DNA from: Burkholderia sp. 4M9327F10
Lineage (GTDB): Bacteria; Pseudomonadota; Gammaproteobacteria; Burkholderiales; Burkholderiaceae
Length of the DNA: 64,000 nucleotides
Assembly (NCBI RefSeq): GCF_005503145.1
Contig: NZ_SCNV01000042.1
Span: 1 to 64,000 of the forward strand
Reading direction: 5' to 3'
The notes under the pieces are model-generated. The model saw only the letters and a list, made by a program, of their open reading frames with translations. It was not told the DNA's origin and did no database searches. The position numbers were made by a program, and so were the translations under genes. How positions within the stretch are numbered: position 1 is the stretch's first letter; each line of letters begins with the position of its first letter. This document shows positions 9,607-17,885 of the stretch, piece by piece.

Positions 9607-11013
9607 ATGAACAATCCGCTCGAAATCCAACTCGACCGGTCTGCGAAGACGCCGTTGGCCGAACAGATTCGCCGTGCAATTGGCACGGCAATTGAGAGTG
9701 GGGTGCTCACGCCGGGGGCCCGCCTGCCGTCATGGCTGGATCTCGCCTCTCAGCTCGGAGTGGCCCGCGGCACCGTACGTCTCGCGTACGAGCGCCTTTC
9801 CGACGCGCAGCTTATCGTGGCCGCCCGGGCGAGCGGCACGCGCGTTGCCGAACGACCGCCAGCGGCCGTCCAGGTGGACGAGGAACCCGACCCCGGCTCC
9901 TTCATGGAAACGTATCGGGAACTGACCGCCGGCCCGGCGACATTCCAGATGGGTGTCCCCGCTCAGGAAACGCTTCCTGCCAGGCTCTTCACAAAGGTAC
10001 GCGCATTTGCGCTACGCGCGGAGTCGAGCGCGTCGATTGTCTATCCCGATCCTCGAGGCGAAGCGGAGCTGCGTAGGGAAATCGCCGCATATCTGGCGAT
10101 CGCGCGGGGCATCACATGCTCCCCCGCACAGATCATTATCACGAGCGGGTTCAGTGGTGGCCTCGGCCTGGCGCTTCGCGTACTGGGTCTGGATGGGCAA
10201 AAGGCCTGGGTGGAGAATCCGGGCTTTCCGTTTGCCCGGCATGGTCTGTCGCTTGCTAGCCTGTCGCTGGCGCCGATTCCGGTTGACGTCGAGGGAATGG
10301 ACGTCGAGTACGGCATACGACATGAACCTGACGCAGCGCTAGTGGTTGCGACCCCCGGTCAGCAGGCGCCGCTTGGCCCGACGCTGTCGCTCACGAGGCG
10401 CCTGCGGTTGCTCGACTGGGCAGCAAAGCAGGGCGTATGGATTATCGAGGACGACTATCTGAGCGATCTGCAACTGACGTCCCGCGCCGCGCCGGCACTC
10501 TGCTCTCTCGATCGTGCCCATCGCGTGGTTTATATCGGTTCGTTTAGCAAAACGATCAGTCCCGCTCTGAGGCTGGGATTCGTCGTTGCCCCCATGCCGC
10601 TTGTGTCGAGGTTCGCTGAAGTCGCAGCGTGCCTTGCCCCTGCACCATGGCCTTCCGTGCAACTCGCAACGGCACAGTTCATGCGGGACGGCCACTACTT
10701 GCGCCATCTCCGACGCTTGAAGCGTCTCTATACCGCGCAACGCGATGCGTTGCTTCAATGCCTGGAGCGACGCGCTTTCGAGACGACGACAGCCGGTTTG
10801 GCCGTGCTTTTAAGACTGCCCGATGGTGCGCCAGATGTATCCATCGCGAGGGAGATGCTGGCGTTCGGCTTGGGGCCCGCTGCGCTGTCGCCGTGGTATG
10901 CGGCGCCGGCCTCCGCCAGGTCGGGCCTTCTGCTGGGGATCGCGACTGCACCCGAAAGGAGTCTCGTTCGATCCTGTGACCGGCTGCAACAGGTGATACG
11001 ACGCTTCACGTGA
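9607..11013 (+). CDS. MocR/PdxR-type GntR regulator with aminotransferase domain
   Basis: A 468-residue regulator with an N-terminal GntR winged helix (ARLPSWLDLASQLGVARGTVRLAYERL, about residues 36-64) and a C-terminal class I aminotransferase domain. The PLP lysine is K315 in YIGSFSKTISPALRLGF, and WIIEDDYLSD carries the family aspartate-tyrosine pair. Such proteins sense PLP or an amino compound and act on a divergent target, here the cupin remnant and AhpD-like genes 94 bases away. The start at 9607 is chosen because homologues begin near NPLEIQLDR; the ATG at 9592 is in frame. No strong SD is seen. Confidence 0.85.
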   Translation: MNNPLEIQLDRSAKTPLAEQIRRAIGTAIESGVLTPGARLPSWLDLASQLGVARGTVRLAYERLSDAQLIVAARASGTRVAERPPAAVQVDEEPDPGSFMETYRELTAGPATFQMGVPAQETLPARLFTKVRAFALRAESSASIVYPDPRGEAELRREIAAYLAIARGITCSPAQIIITSGFSGGLGLALRVLGLDGQKAWVENPGFPFARHGLSLASLSLAPIPVDVEGMDVEYGIRHEPDAALVVATPGQQAPLGPTLSLTRRLRLLDWAAKQGVWIIEDDYLSDLQLTSRAAPALCSLDRAHRVVYIGSFSKTISPALRLGFVVAPMPLVSRFAEVAACLAPAPWPSVQLATAQFMRDGHYLRHLRRLKRLYTAQRDALLQCLERRAFETTTAGLAVLLRLPDGAPDVSIAREMLAFGLGPAALSPWYAAPASARSGLLLGIATAPERSLVRSCDRLQQVIRRFT

Positions 11014-11159
11014 CGAGTCCCCTTATCGCCTCCCGGACACATATTTGGGCTTTTACGCCTCTACCCGGACCGTGTTGGAATGGGCTCGGCGGCGCTGATA
11101 CTTTCTCCGGAACGCTTCATTTACGCGTAGCGGGCATTGACGCCGCACAACAATTCCAT

Positions 11160-11201
11160 GTTGCCACCAATACTGTATGGATGTACAGTATTGGTGGCAA
11201 C
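11160..11201. repeat. Perfect 18-bp inverted repeat with 6-base loop
   Basis: The arm GTTGCCACCAATACTGTA (11160-11177) is repeated in exact inverse at 11184-11201 around the loop TGGATG. It lies in the 381-base gap between the MocR gene and the 2H phosphoesterase gene; I see nothing else there. No T-run follows on either side, so it is not an ordinary rho-independent terminator. It could be a regulator site, a transcript-end hairpin or the scar of a small mobile element. Confidence 0.85.
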
Positions 11202-11394
11202 CTCGCAAATCTGCAAAAACGAAGCTGACAGGGCGCGAACGGAGCAGCGATCTGGCGCGTGCCGCCTGACGGGCTACCCGCTGCCGGCCGCACGGAACAG
11301 CGCAATTGGCACGATTTTCAGGCACCTGGGCAAACCGGGTGCACCATTGAACGGAGATTCATCGACATGTCTGCTTCATCGTTCCGGATGCGCC

Positions 11395-12006
11395 ATGGCT
11401 GACCAGCTCTGGTTGCCAGGGCTGGAGGCGCCGCCGGTCCCGACAGACGGCCTGTTCTTCGCCGTCTTGCCCGACGCCAATACGGCGGGCGGCATCGCGA
11501 AGTTCGCGCGCCAGATTTGCGGCGAGACCCGCTCGAAGAGCAAACCGCTCGCTGCCAACCGCCTGCACGTCACGCTGCAGCATCTTGGGAATTTCGCCGG
11601 CGGTTTGCCGCAAGGGCAAGTCGATGCGGCGATCAAAGCCGCCGAGTCGATCAGAATGGCGCCGTTCAGCGTCGAGTTCGACCATGTCCTGAGTTTTGCA
11701 TTGAAACCTCGGCCCGGACCTCTGGTGCTGGGAGGCGGTGAAGGCGTGGTCGGCCTCCATACGCTCCACGAGGCGCTCGTGCGGGCACTGCAAGACGCAG
11801 GATTCGGTGATCCCGCCGCTTTGCCAAATGCCGTGCATTTCACACCCCACGTTACGCTCGCTTACGGCATGCCCTGGATCTCGGCACGTCCCGTTGACGC
11901 AGCCTGCTGGAACGTGCGCGAGCTTGTTCTGATGCACAGCCTGCTTGGGCGTACCCGGCATGTTGCGCTGGCGCGTTGGCCACTGGCGGCGAGACCCGGG
12001 TGCTGA
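11395..12006 (+). CDS. 2'-5' RNA ligase / 2H phosphoesterase family protein
   Basis: A 203-residue member of the ThpR/LigT family, which opens 2',3'-cyclic phosphates of RNA (cyclic phosphodiesterase). The two catalytic HxTx motifs are LHVTLQHLG (about residue 58) and PHVTLAYG (about residue 151). The start ATGGCTGACCAG is the only in-frame ATG near the fold's beginning. It is convergent with the epoxide hydrolase gene. Confidence 0.83.
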   Translation: MADQLWLPGLEAPPVPTDGLFFAVLPDANTAGGIAKFARQICGETRSKSKPLAANRLHVTLQHLGNFAGGLPQGQVDAAIKAAESIRMAPFSVEFDHVLSFALKPRPGPLVLGGGEGVVGLHTLHEALVRALQDAGFGDPAALPNAVHFTPHVTLAYGMPWISARPVDAACWNVRELVLMHSLLGRTRHVALARWPLAARPGC

Positions 12007-12057
12007 CCTGCTTCCCAGGTGCTGGAAGTCTCGACCGCCGGAACCTCCTGATACCGG

Positions 12058-13410
12058 TTACGTGCGTAACGGCCGCAAACCCGCCCGGACCTCTTCGGCA
12101 AATATTTGCGGCTGTTCCCATGCCGCAAAGTGCCCGCCTTTCTCCGGCTTGTTGTAGTAAATGAGGTTGTGATACGCCCGTTCCGACCAGCTACGCGGCG
12201 CCTGATAATTTTCGCCAGGAAACGCACTCACGGCGGCCGGGACGGAGACGTCGGCGGCGGCGTAAAAGTTGAAGTGCGACTCCCAATAGATGCGGGCGGC
12301 GGACACGCCGGTGTTCGTCAGCCAGTAGAGCGTGATGTCGTCGAGAACATCGTCTCGTGTCAGCTCGCCCGCGGAGAATCCGTTGACCGTACGTCCGTAG
12401 ATAGCTGAGGTCATCGCCGCCGCCGGCTGGCCGTTACCGTCCGGGTGATCGATTAGCCAGCTTGCCAGCGCAATCGGCGAGTCTGACAGGCCGTAGAGCG
12501 TCTGCGGGCGCGTGCCCTGTTCCAATGCGTAGGCGCGCCGCTTCGACAGGCCCTGCAGTTGCTCGTATGCGTGCCTTTCGTCGCCCGTGAGATTGGCCGG
12601 AGGCGGACTATTGTCTTGCAGTGCCTTGACGATCTCGGGGGGAATCGTGGCAGGGAGGTTGACGTGAATGCCGAGCAATTCCGGCGGCGCCTGTTTGGCC
12701 ATCACATTCGAAACGATTGCGCCCAGATCACCGCCCTGGGATGCAAATTTCTCGTACCCAAGGCGTTTCATCAACTGCACCCACGCACGCGCGGTGCGCT
12801 CCGGACCCCAGCCGGTCGTGGTGGGTTTGCCGGAAAATCCGTAGCCGGGCAGGGACGGAATAACCAGATGAAAGGCGTCCGACGCGCTTGCGCCATAGGC
12901 CGTGGGATTGGTCAACGGATCGATAATCTTGAACTGCTCGATGATCGAACCGGGCCACCCGTGCGTGACGATCAGCGGCATGGCGTTTTCATGTTTCGAA
13001 CGAACGTGGATGAAGTGAATATCCAGCCCGTCGATCTCGGTGAGGAAGTTCGGCAACGAGTTCAGTTTCGCTTCGCACTTGCGCCAGTCGTAATCGGTGG
13101 ACCAATGACGCGCGAGTTCCTGAATCAGTGCGAGCGGCACGCCTTGCGTGTCATCCGTGACCGTTTCGCGCTCGGGCCACCTTGTTGCCTTGACGCGCCG
13201 GCGTAAGTCGATGAGTTGCGATTCAGGCACGTGCACGCGAAGCGGACGAATGGCGGTCTTGTCGCCGCCTGCCGCAGGGGCCGCTTCGGTAATTGCCTGG
13301 TTCGTGTCTGCGAAAGCGAGCTGACTCAACGAGCCTGCGGCAACGGCAGCCGCCGCGACGCCAATGAACCGGCGGCGCGACGGAACCTGGGGAGTGGTGC
13401 TGTCTGACAT
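12058..13410 (-). CDS. Exported epoxide hydrolase (EHN domain, alpha/beta hydrolase)
   Basis: A 450-residue epoxide hydrolase. It begins with a twin-arginine-like signal, SRRRFIGVAAAAVAAGSL (residues 11-28), so it is probably exported folded. The EHN lid domain (RPLRVHVPESQLIDLRRRV, residues 55-73) precedes the alpha/beta hydrolase core. The oxyanion region is HGWPGS, the nucleophile is the Asp in GGDLG, and the His is in GGHFAAWEQP. This is the juvenile-hormone/microsomal epoxide hydrolase type. AGGAG lies just before the ATG. Confidence 0.88.
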   Translation of the reverse strand: MSDSTTPQVPSRRRFIGVAAAAVAAGSLSQLAFADTNQAITEAAPAAGGDKTAIRPLRVHVPESQLIDLRRRVKATRWPERETVTDDTQGVPLALIQELARHWSTDYDWRKCEAKLNSLPNFLTEIDGLDIHFIHVRSKHENAMPLIVTHGWPGSIIEQFKIIDPLTNPTAYGASASDAFHLVIPSLPGYGFSGKPTTTGWGPERTARAWVQLMKRLGYEKFASQGGDLGAIVSNVMAKQAPPELLGIHVNLPATIPPEIVKALQDNSPPPANLTGDERHAYEQLQGLSKRRAYALEQGTRPQTLYGLSDSPIALASWLIDHPDGNGQPAAAMTSAIYGRTVNGFSAGELTRDDVLDDITLYWLTNTGVSAARIYWESHFNFYAAADVSVPAAVSAFPGENYQAPRSWSERAYHNLIYYNKPEKGGHFAAWEQPQIFAEEVRAGLRPLRT

Positions 13411-13577
13411 AAGATCTCCTGGTTAGCGATAGAGCTAGGTTTCCATTCAATGGCCAAGTGATTTCACGAACCATTGACGGCAGTTTTCAATGCGAGGTGC
13501 GTTTGGCGCGACAAACTGGTGATGAAGCAACCGCTCAGGCGCGGCCCCAATGCACGATGGACGTATTGAAGCGCCTC

Positions 13578-13792
13578 GGTGTATCTGGTTTGTGTCTGAA
13601 CAAGCCAGTTTGTGTAAGCGCGGGTATCAACCTGTCAGGCAGATACATAGCGATACAAAGAGGGCAGAGCGGTCAGACGTAAACCAGGTGCCAGGCGCGA
13701 ACCAGGGTGAGATTTGTGTCGCAATGTATCTGGCGGCTGAGTGATACATAGCATTGCAAAAGACCGGCTTCTCAGACACAAACCAGATACCT
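13578..13792. repeat. Cluster of degenerate ~20-bp repeats in both orientations
   Basis: The 516-base gap before the DUF4148 gene holds no gene but is full of related short repeats. GTATCTGGTTTGTGTCTGA at 13581-13599 recurs in exact inverse at 13772-13790, with a diverged third copy at 13673-13692. A second type, TTTGTGTCGCAATGTATCTG at 13713-13732, recurs in inverse at 13640-13659 and 13743-13762 with 2-4 changes. All share the words TGTATC/GATACA and TTTGTGTC. They could be clustered regulator sites or a small intergenic repeat family. Confidence 0.7.
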
Positions 13793-13926
13793 CCGCGGGT
13801 TCCAATGCATCAACGCTGGAAATCGAACTGCAGGCCACCACGCAGATCCCAATCGGACTGCGTTTCGTGGCCCCGATATCCGGACGTCTTTCTGGTTGCA
13901 TTGAACTCACTCTGGAGGTACTCATC

Positions 13927-14253
13927 ATGAAATCGCTCGTTCAAGCCGTTGTTGTCGCCGCCGCGCTCGTTGCTCCGCTCGCTTCTTTCGCCCAATCGAA
14001 CCAGCCGCTGACCCGCGCCCAGGTTCGCGCCGAACTGGTTCAACTCGAGAAGGCCGGCTACAGCCCCGGCGCCAGCGCCGACGCCTATTACCCGCGTGAT
14101 ATTCAGGCTGCTGAAGCCCGGGTGGCTGCGCAAAATGACGCTGCACACGACGTGGGCGGCACGCCTGGTGGTTCGTCGGTGTCCGGTGCACCTGCAGTAG
14201 CGGCGCACGCCGAAACGATTGTCGGTTTGAAGCCGGTGTACTTCGGCCAATAA
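13927..14253 (+). CDS. DUF4148 exported protein
   Basis: A 108-residue exported protein with signal peptide MKSLVQAVVVAAALVAPLASFA, cut before QSNQPLTRAQVRAELVQLEKAGY, the DUF4148 signature. The mature part is about 85 residues, low in complexity at its end (GGTPGGSSVSGAP). The family is abundant in Burkholderiaceae and has no known function; periplasmic location is expected. GGAGG lies 9 bases before the ATG. A close paralogue is at 41001-41315. Confidence 0.9.
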   Translation: MKSLVQAVVVAAALVAPLASFAQSNQPLTRAQVRAELVQLEKAGYSPGASADAYYPRDIQAAEARVAAQNDAAHDVGGTPGGSSVSGAPAVAAHAETIVGLKPVYFGQ

Positions 14254-14426
14254 CACCTTGGGAACGTGCCGGTGGATCGCTCCCGCGGCCGCGCCGCGGG
14301 TCGCGGAACTCAGGCTGAGTGTGCCGCAAGCCGCTGCCGGCAACGCCGCTTCACGCGCAAGCTGATTGCTCGGTGCCTGAACAGGACGCCGCGATCGGCC
14401 CCGGCGAGGCCATGATCACAGCTCAG

Positions 14427-15785
14427 TCATTCCGGCATGCCATGGCCGCGCGTTTCCGGAAGGAACCAGGGAATGACGATACCCAGTAGGTAGCACGAGC
14501 TCATGATGAGCGCGGCATGCGAAACGCCGCCGAATGCCTTGATCATCGAACCGGAAATGATCGGGAAGACCCACGCTATCAGGCGTGCGGCGTTGAAGAC
14601 GAAGCTGATCGCGGTCGAGCGCACCGTCGAAGTGAACAGCTCGCAGGGATAGATCGCCATCCATGCGTAGCCGCATCCCAGCGTGAAAAAACCGTTGATC
14701 GGCGCGATGACGACCATGCCACCCAGCGTCGCGGTGTACTGGTAGGTGATGATCGTCGTGATCAGTGCGCCGGCAAACGTCGCGCTCAGGAATGCGCGCC
14801 TGCCGATGGAGTCGACGATAAAGCCCGATGCCAGATAAGCGACAATCGCCCCCGCTGTATAGAGGATCGAAATGCGTGAACCCCACGCGACGGCGTCGAT
14901 CACGCCGGTCGTTTTTGCAAGCGCAACGGTAAAGGTCGGCAGCCAGCTCGAGATCGCCCACCAGCCGGTGGTCGCGACGATCGACAGCACGGTCGTCAGC
15001 AGCGTGCGGCGAAGCGCCTCGCGTTCCGTGAACAGTTGCTTGAGCGTGAAGGGGCGGCTGTCCCGCTTGCCAGGTCGCGAGGCGCGCTGGACGGCGGCGT
15101 CGGAAGTGGCGTTCCAGCGCTGTTGCTTGACGGCTTCTTTCCACTTCTCCGATTCGTTCAGCCCGCGGCGCAGATAGAGCACGAAGAATGCGGGCAGCGC
15201 GCCCGCCACGAACATCAGGCGCCACGTTTCGCCACCCAGCGGCTGCACGGAAACCAGCCCGTACCATACGACGGCGGCGAGCAGCGTGCCCCAGCCGAAA
15301 CCGGACTGCAGGAAGCCGGCGCCTTTCGCGCGAGCGTGCTCCGGCCAGGTCTCCGAAACCAGCGCGACCCCTGTACTCCATTCGCTGCCCATTGCAAGTC
15401 CGGTGAGAAACCGCAACAGGCACAGCATGGTAAATGTGCTGGAAAAGGCGGTCAGCCCCGAGAACAGCGCGTAGAGGAAGACCGACCACAGCATCATGCG
15501 TTTGCGCCCGACGTAGTCGGCGAGAATGCCGCCGATCATGCCGCCCGCGCCCCAGCCGAGCAAGGTGATGCCGATCACGCCGCCGGCGTAGATGGGCGTC
15601 GAGAGCGCCTCGCCCGGCGTCAGCAGCGACTTGAGCATCGGCGAGAGGACGACTACGAGTGCGAGCGCCTCGAAGCCGTCGAAGATCCAGCCGAGGAAGG
15701 CGCCTCGCAGCACGCGCCAGTGCGCGCTCGTGAGGCCGTCGTACCAGTGCATTTTCCGCGGCTGCGCGATATGGGTATCTTGCAT
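14427..15785 (-). CDS. MFS transporter (sugar/metabolite:H+ symporter type)
   Basis: A 452-residue major facilitator with 12 predicted membrane segments. Motif A between segments 2 and 3 reads GGILADYVGRKRMML, and the counterpart in the second half is GFIVDSIGRRAFL. FLTGLAMGSEWSTGVALVSE is typical of the aromatic-acid and metabolite:H+ symporter branches. The start at 15785 (MQDTHIAQPRKMHW) has AGGAGA about 8 bases before it. No catabolic genes adjoin it, so the substrate is unknown. Confidence 0.83.
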   Translation of the reverse strand: MQDTHIAQPRKMHWYDGLTSAHWRVLRGAFLGWIFDGFEALALVVVLSPMLKSLLTPGEALSTPIYAGGVIGITLLGWGAGGMIGGILADYVGRKRMMLWSVFLYALFSGLTAFSSTFTMLCLLRFLTGLAMGSEWSTGVALVSETWPEHARAKGAGFLQSGFGWGTLLAAVVWYGLVSVQPLGGETWRLMFVAGALPAFFVLYLRRGLNESEKWKEAVKQQRWNATSDAAVQRASRPGKRDSRPFTLKQLFTEREALRRTLLTTVLSIVATTGWWAISSWLPTFTVALAKTTGVIDAVAWGSRISILYTAGAIVAYLASGFIVDSIGRRAFLSATFAGALITTIITYQYTATLGGMVVIAPINGFFTLGCGYAWMAIYPCELFTSTVRSTAISFVFNAARLIAWVFPIISGSMIKAFGGVSHAALIMSSCYLLGIVIPWFLPETRGHGMPE

Positions 15786-16028
15786 GATGCCGTCTCCTGA
15801 AGGATGTCGTCGGTGTCCTCGCCGAGCTTCGGCGCAGGCGAGCGTATCGCCAATCGGGATGTTCCATGATTTCTGTGTGGAGGCGACGCGTAAACCCTGA
15901 CAAAGCGTGCAACGCCCATTCCAGCAAAACCCCCAGGTACAGAGAATGCTAGAACACCCGTTGTGCGGCTGCGCCCCCAACGGCGCAGCCAGACCGATGT
16001 TCGACCTGTCCGACCTAGGGAGACCCTC

Positions 16029-16580
16029 ATGTCACAGAAACCTTTCCTGACCGATATCGAAACCATTCGCAAGCGTGCCCGCGAACATATCGCACAAGGG
16101 GCCGTCACCGCCGGCTACCGCGCCGACCGCGAGGCCGTGGTGGCGCTGCTCAACGATGCGCTCGCAACGGAGCTCGTTTGCACGCTGCGCTATCGCCGCC
16201 ACCATTTCATGGCGAAGGGCATTCAGTCGAAAAGTATTGCCGACGAGTTCATGGCCCACTCCAACGAGGAGCAGGGGCACGCGGATCAGATCGCGGAGCG
16301 CATCGTCCAGCTAGGCGGCGAACCGGACTTCTCGCCGGCCGGACTGCTGTCGCGCAGCCACGCGGAGTATGCCGAAGGCACCACGCTGGTCGACATGATC
16401 CGCGAAGACCTGATCGCCGAGCGCGTCGCGATCGACAGCTATCGCGAGATCATTCAGTTCCTTTCCGACAAGGATCCGACCTCGCGCCGCGTGATGGAGA
16501 CCATTCTTGCCGTCGAAGAGGAGCACGCGGACGAGATGGCGGAATTGCTCGAAGGTCTGCCGGAAAAGATGAAGCACTAG
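16029..16580 (+). CDS. Ferritin-like / bacterioferritin-family protein
   Basis: A 183-residue four-helix ferritin-like protein. Di-iron ligands are visible in LNDALATELVCTLRYRRHHF, HSNEEQGHADQIAERI, DLIAERVAIDSYREII and EEEHADEMAELL (ExxH pattern). It resembles the bacterioferritin/Dps-like proteins that store iron or limit oxidative damage. A GGGAG lies before the ATG. It begins a run of stress-related genes leading to Ku and LigD. Confidence 0.83.
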   Translation: MSQKPFLTDIETIRKRAREHIAQGAVTAGYRADREAVVALLNDALATELVCTLRYRRHHFMAKGIQSKSIADEFMAHSNEEQGHADQIAERIVQLGGEPDFSPAGLLSRSHAEYAEGTTLVDMIREDLIAERVAIDSYREIIQFLSDKDPTSRRVMETILAVEEEHADEMAELLEGLPEKMKH

Positions 16581-16727
16581 CCTGCTGGTACACCGGCAGG
16601 TACGACGCTTGCTATTTGAGGAATGCAAACCGGTGGCGCGCCGCGCGCGCGAGCCGGATCCGCTTCAGCGCGCGGCGATGTGAAGCCGTGCTGCGAGAGT
16701 GTCTTCGGCCATAAGGAGGGAGGAGTC

Positions 16728-16889
16728 ATGCTTCAATACGCGCTTATTTTCTTCATTGTCGCCATTATCGCGGCGGCGCTCGGCTTCGGCGGTATTGCAG
16801 CCGGCGCCGCGGCCATCGCGAAGATCCTGTTCTACATCTTTGTGGTGATTTTCCTGGTCACGCTGGTGCTTGGCATTGCCAGACGATGA
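16728..16889 (+). CDS. DUF1328 small membrane protein
   Basis: A 53-residue peptide with two hydrophobic segments, MLQYALIFFIVAIIAAALGF and ILFYIFVVIFLVTLVLGIARR, linked by the glycine/alanine turn GGIAAGAAA. This is the DUF1328/YtjA family, inner-membrane peptides often near stress genes. A very strong SD (AAGGAGGGAGGAG) precedes the ATG. Its stop is only 18 bases before the Ku start. Confidence 0.88.
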   Translation: MLQYALIFFIVAIIAAALGFGGIAAGAAAIAKILFYIFVVIFLVTLVLGIARR

Positions 16890-16907
16890 CGATGAAGCGG
16901 AGGCATC

Positions 16908-17852
16908 GTGGCACGCGCAATCTGGAAGGGCGGGATCAGCTTCGGCCTCGTTTATGTGCCGGTGCAGGTTTATCCGGCGACGAGGGCACAGCATACGGGT
17001 TTCAACCTGCTCGAGAAGCACTCGATCGATCCAATCGGCTACAGGCAGATCAACAAGCGTACCGGCAAGGAAGTCGCGCGCGAGAACATCGTGCGCGGCT
17101 TCGAGTACGAGAAAGGCCGATATGTGGTGTTGACCGATGAGGAGATTCAGGCAGCGAGCCCGGAGTCGACACAGACCGTCGACATCATTTCGTTCGTCGA
17201 CGGTTCCGAGCTTTCCTTCGTCTATCTCGATACCCCGTACTACCTTGCGCCGGAGCGCCGCGGCGAGAAGACTTATGCCTTGCTGCGCGATGCGCTCGCG
17301 AAATCCGGCAAGATCGGCATCGCGAGCGTCGTGCTGCACAGCAAGCAACATCTGGCCGCCCTGATTCCCGCGGGGCCCGTACTCGCGCTCAATACGCTGC
17401 GCTGGTCCGATGAGATCCGTCCGCTCGATGAGGTGCGCCTACCAGAACAAAATGCAAAGAAATCCGGTGTGACCGCCCGCGAGCTCGAGATGGCAAGGAA
17501 GCTGATCGACGACATGACCGCCGAGTGGAATCCCAACGACTATCACGATACGTTCCATGACGACATTCTGGCGCTCGTGGACAAGAAAGTGCGTGAGGGC
17601 AGGACTGCGGAGGTCGGCGAGGCGGCAACGGCTGCGCCGTCGCGAACGCGTCGAACGGCGGACATCGTCGATTTGTCGGAACTGCTCAAGCGCAGCCTGG
17701 GACGCCGCAAAATGAAGGGCGGGGCGTCCGTGGCGGACGAGGAGGCAGAGCCCGACGAGCCGCCATCTTCGCGCGGTGGCAGCAAGGCCGCACGCAGCGC
17801 GCGCCGCTCTACTCGCCGGACGGCGCCGTCACGAAGCCGTCACGCCGCGTGA
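16908..17852 (+). CDS. ku: Ku protein (non-homologous end joining)
   Basis: A 314-residue bacterial Ku, the DNA-end-binding homodimer of NHEJ. The start RAIWKGGISFGLVYVPVQVYPAT is the family hallmark. The Ku core covers about residues 1-255; a basic, serine/arginine-rich tail (SARRSTRRTAPSRSRHAA) follows, as in Ku proteins that bind DNA through the tail and thread inward. GTG start with GGAGG 6 bases upstream. It lies 33 bases before ligD and should act with it. Confidence 0.95.
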   Translation: MARAIWKGGISFGLVYVPVQVYPATRAQHTGFNLLEKHSIDPIGYRQINKRTGKEVARENIVRGFEYEKGRYVVLTDEEIQAASPESTQTVDIISFVDGSELSFVYLDTPYYLAPERRGEKTYALLRDALAKSGKIGIASVVLHSKQHLAALIPAGPVLALNTLRWSDEIRPLDEVRLPEQNAKKSGVTARELEMARKLIDDMTAEWNPNDYHDTFHDDILALVDKKVREGRTAEVGEAATAAPSRTRRTADIVDLSELLKRSLGRRKMKGGASVADEEAEPDEPPSSRGGSKAARSARRSTRRTAPSRSRHAA

Positions 17853-17885
17853 TGGCGTGGCCGGGCGCGCAAAAGGCATTCGATC

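Noticed and set aside
14254..14426. GC-rich palindromic stretch (GCGGCCGC-like) after the first DUF4148 gene as a terminator
   Set aside because: No T-run follows on either strand and the arms are short; ordinary high-GC sequence.
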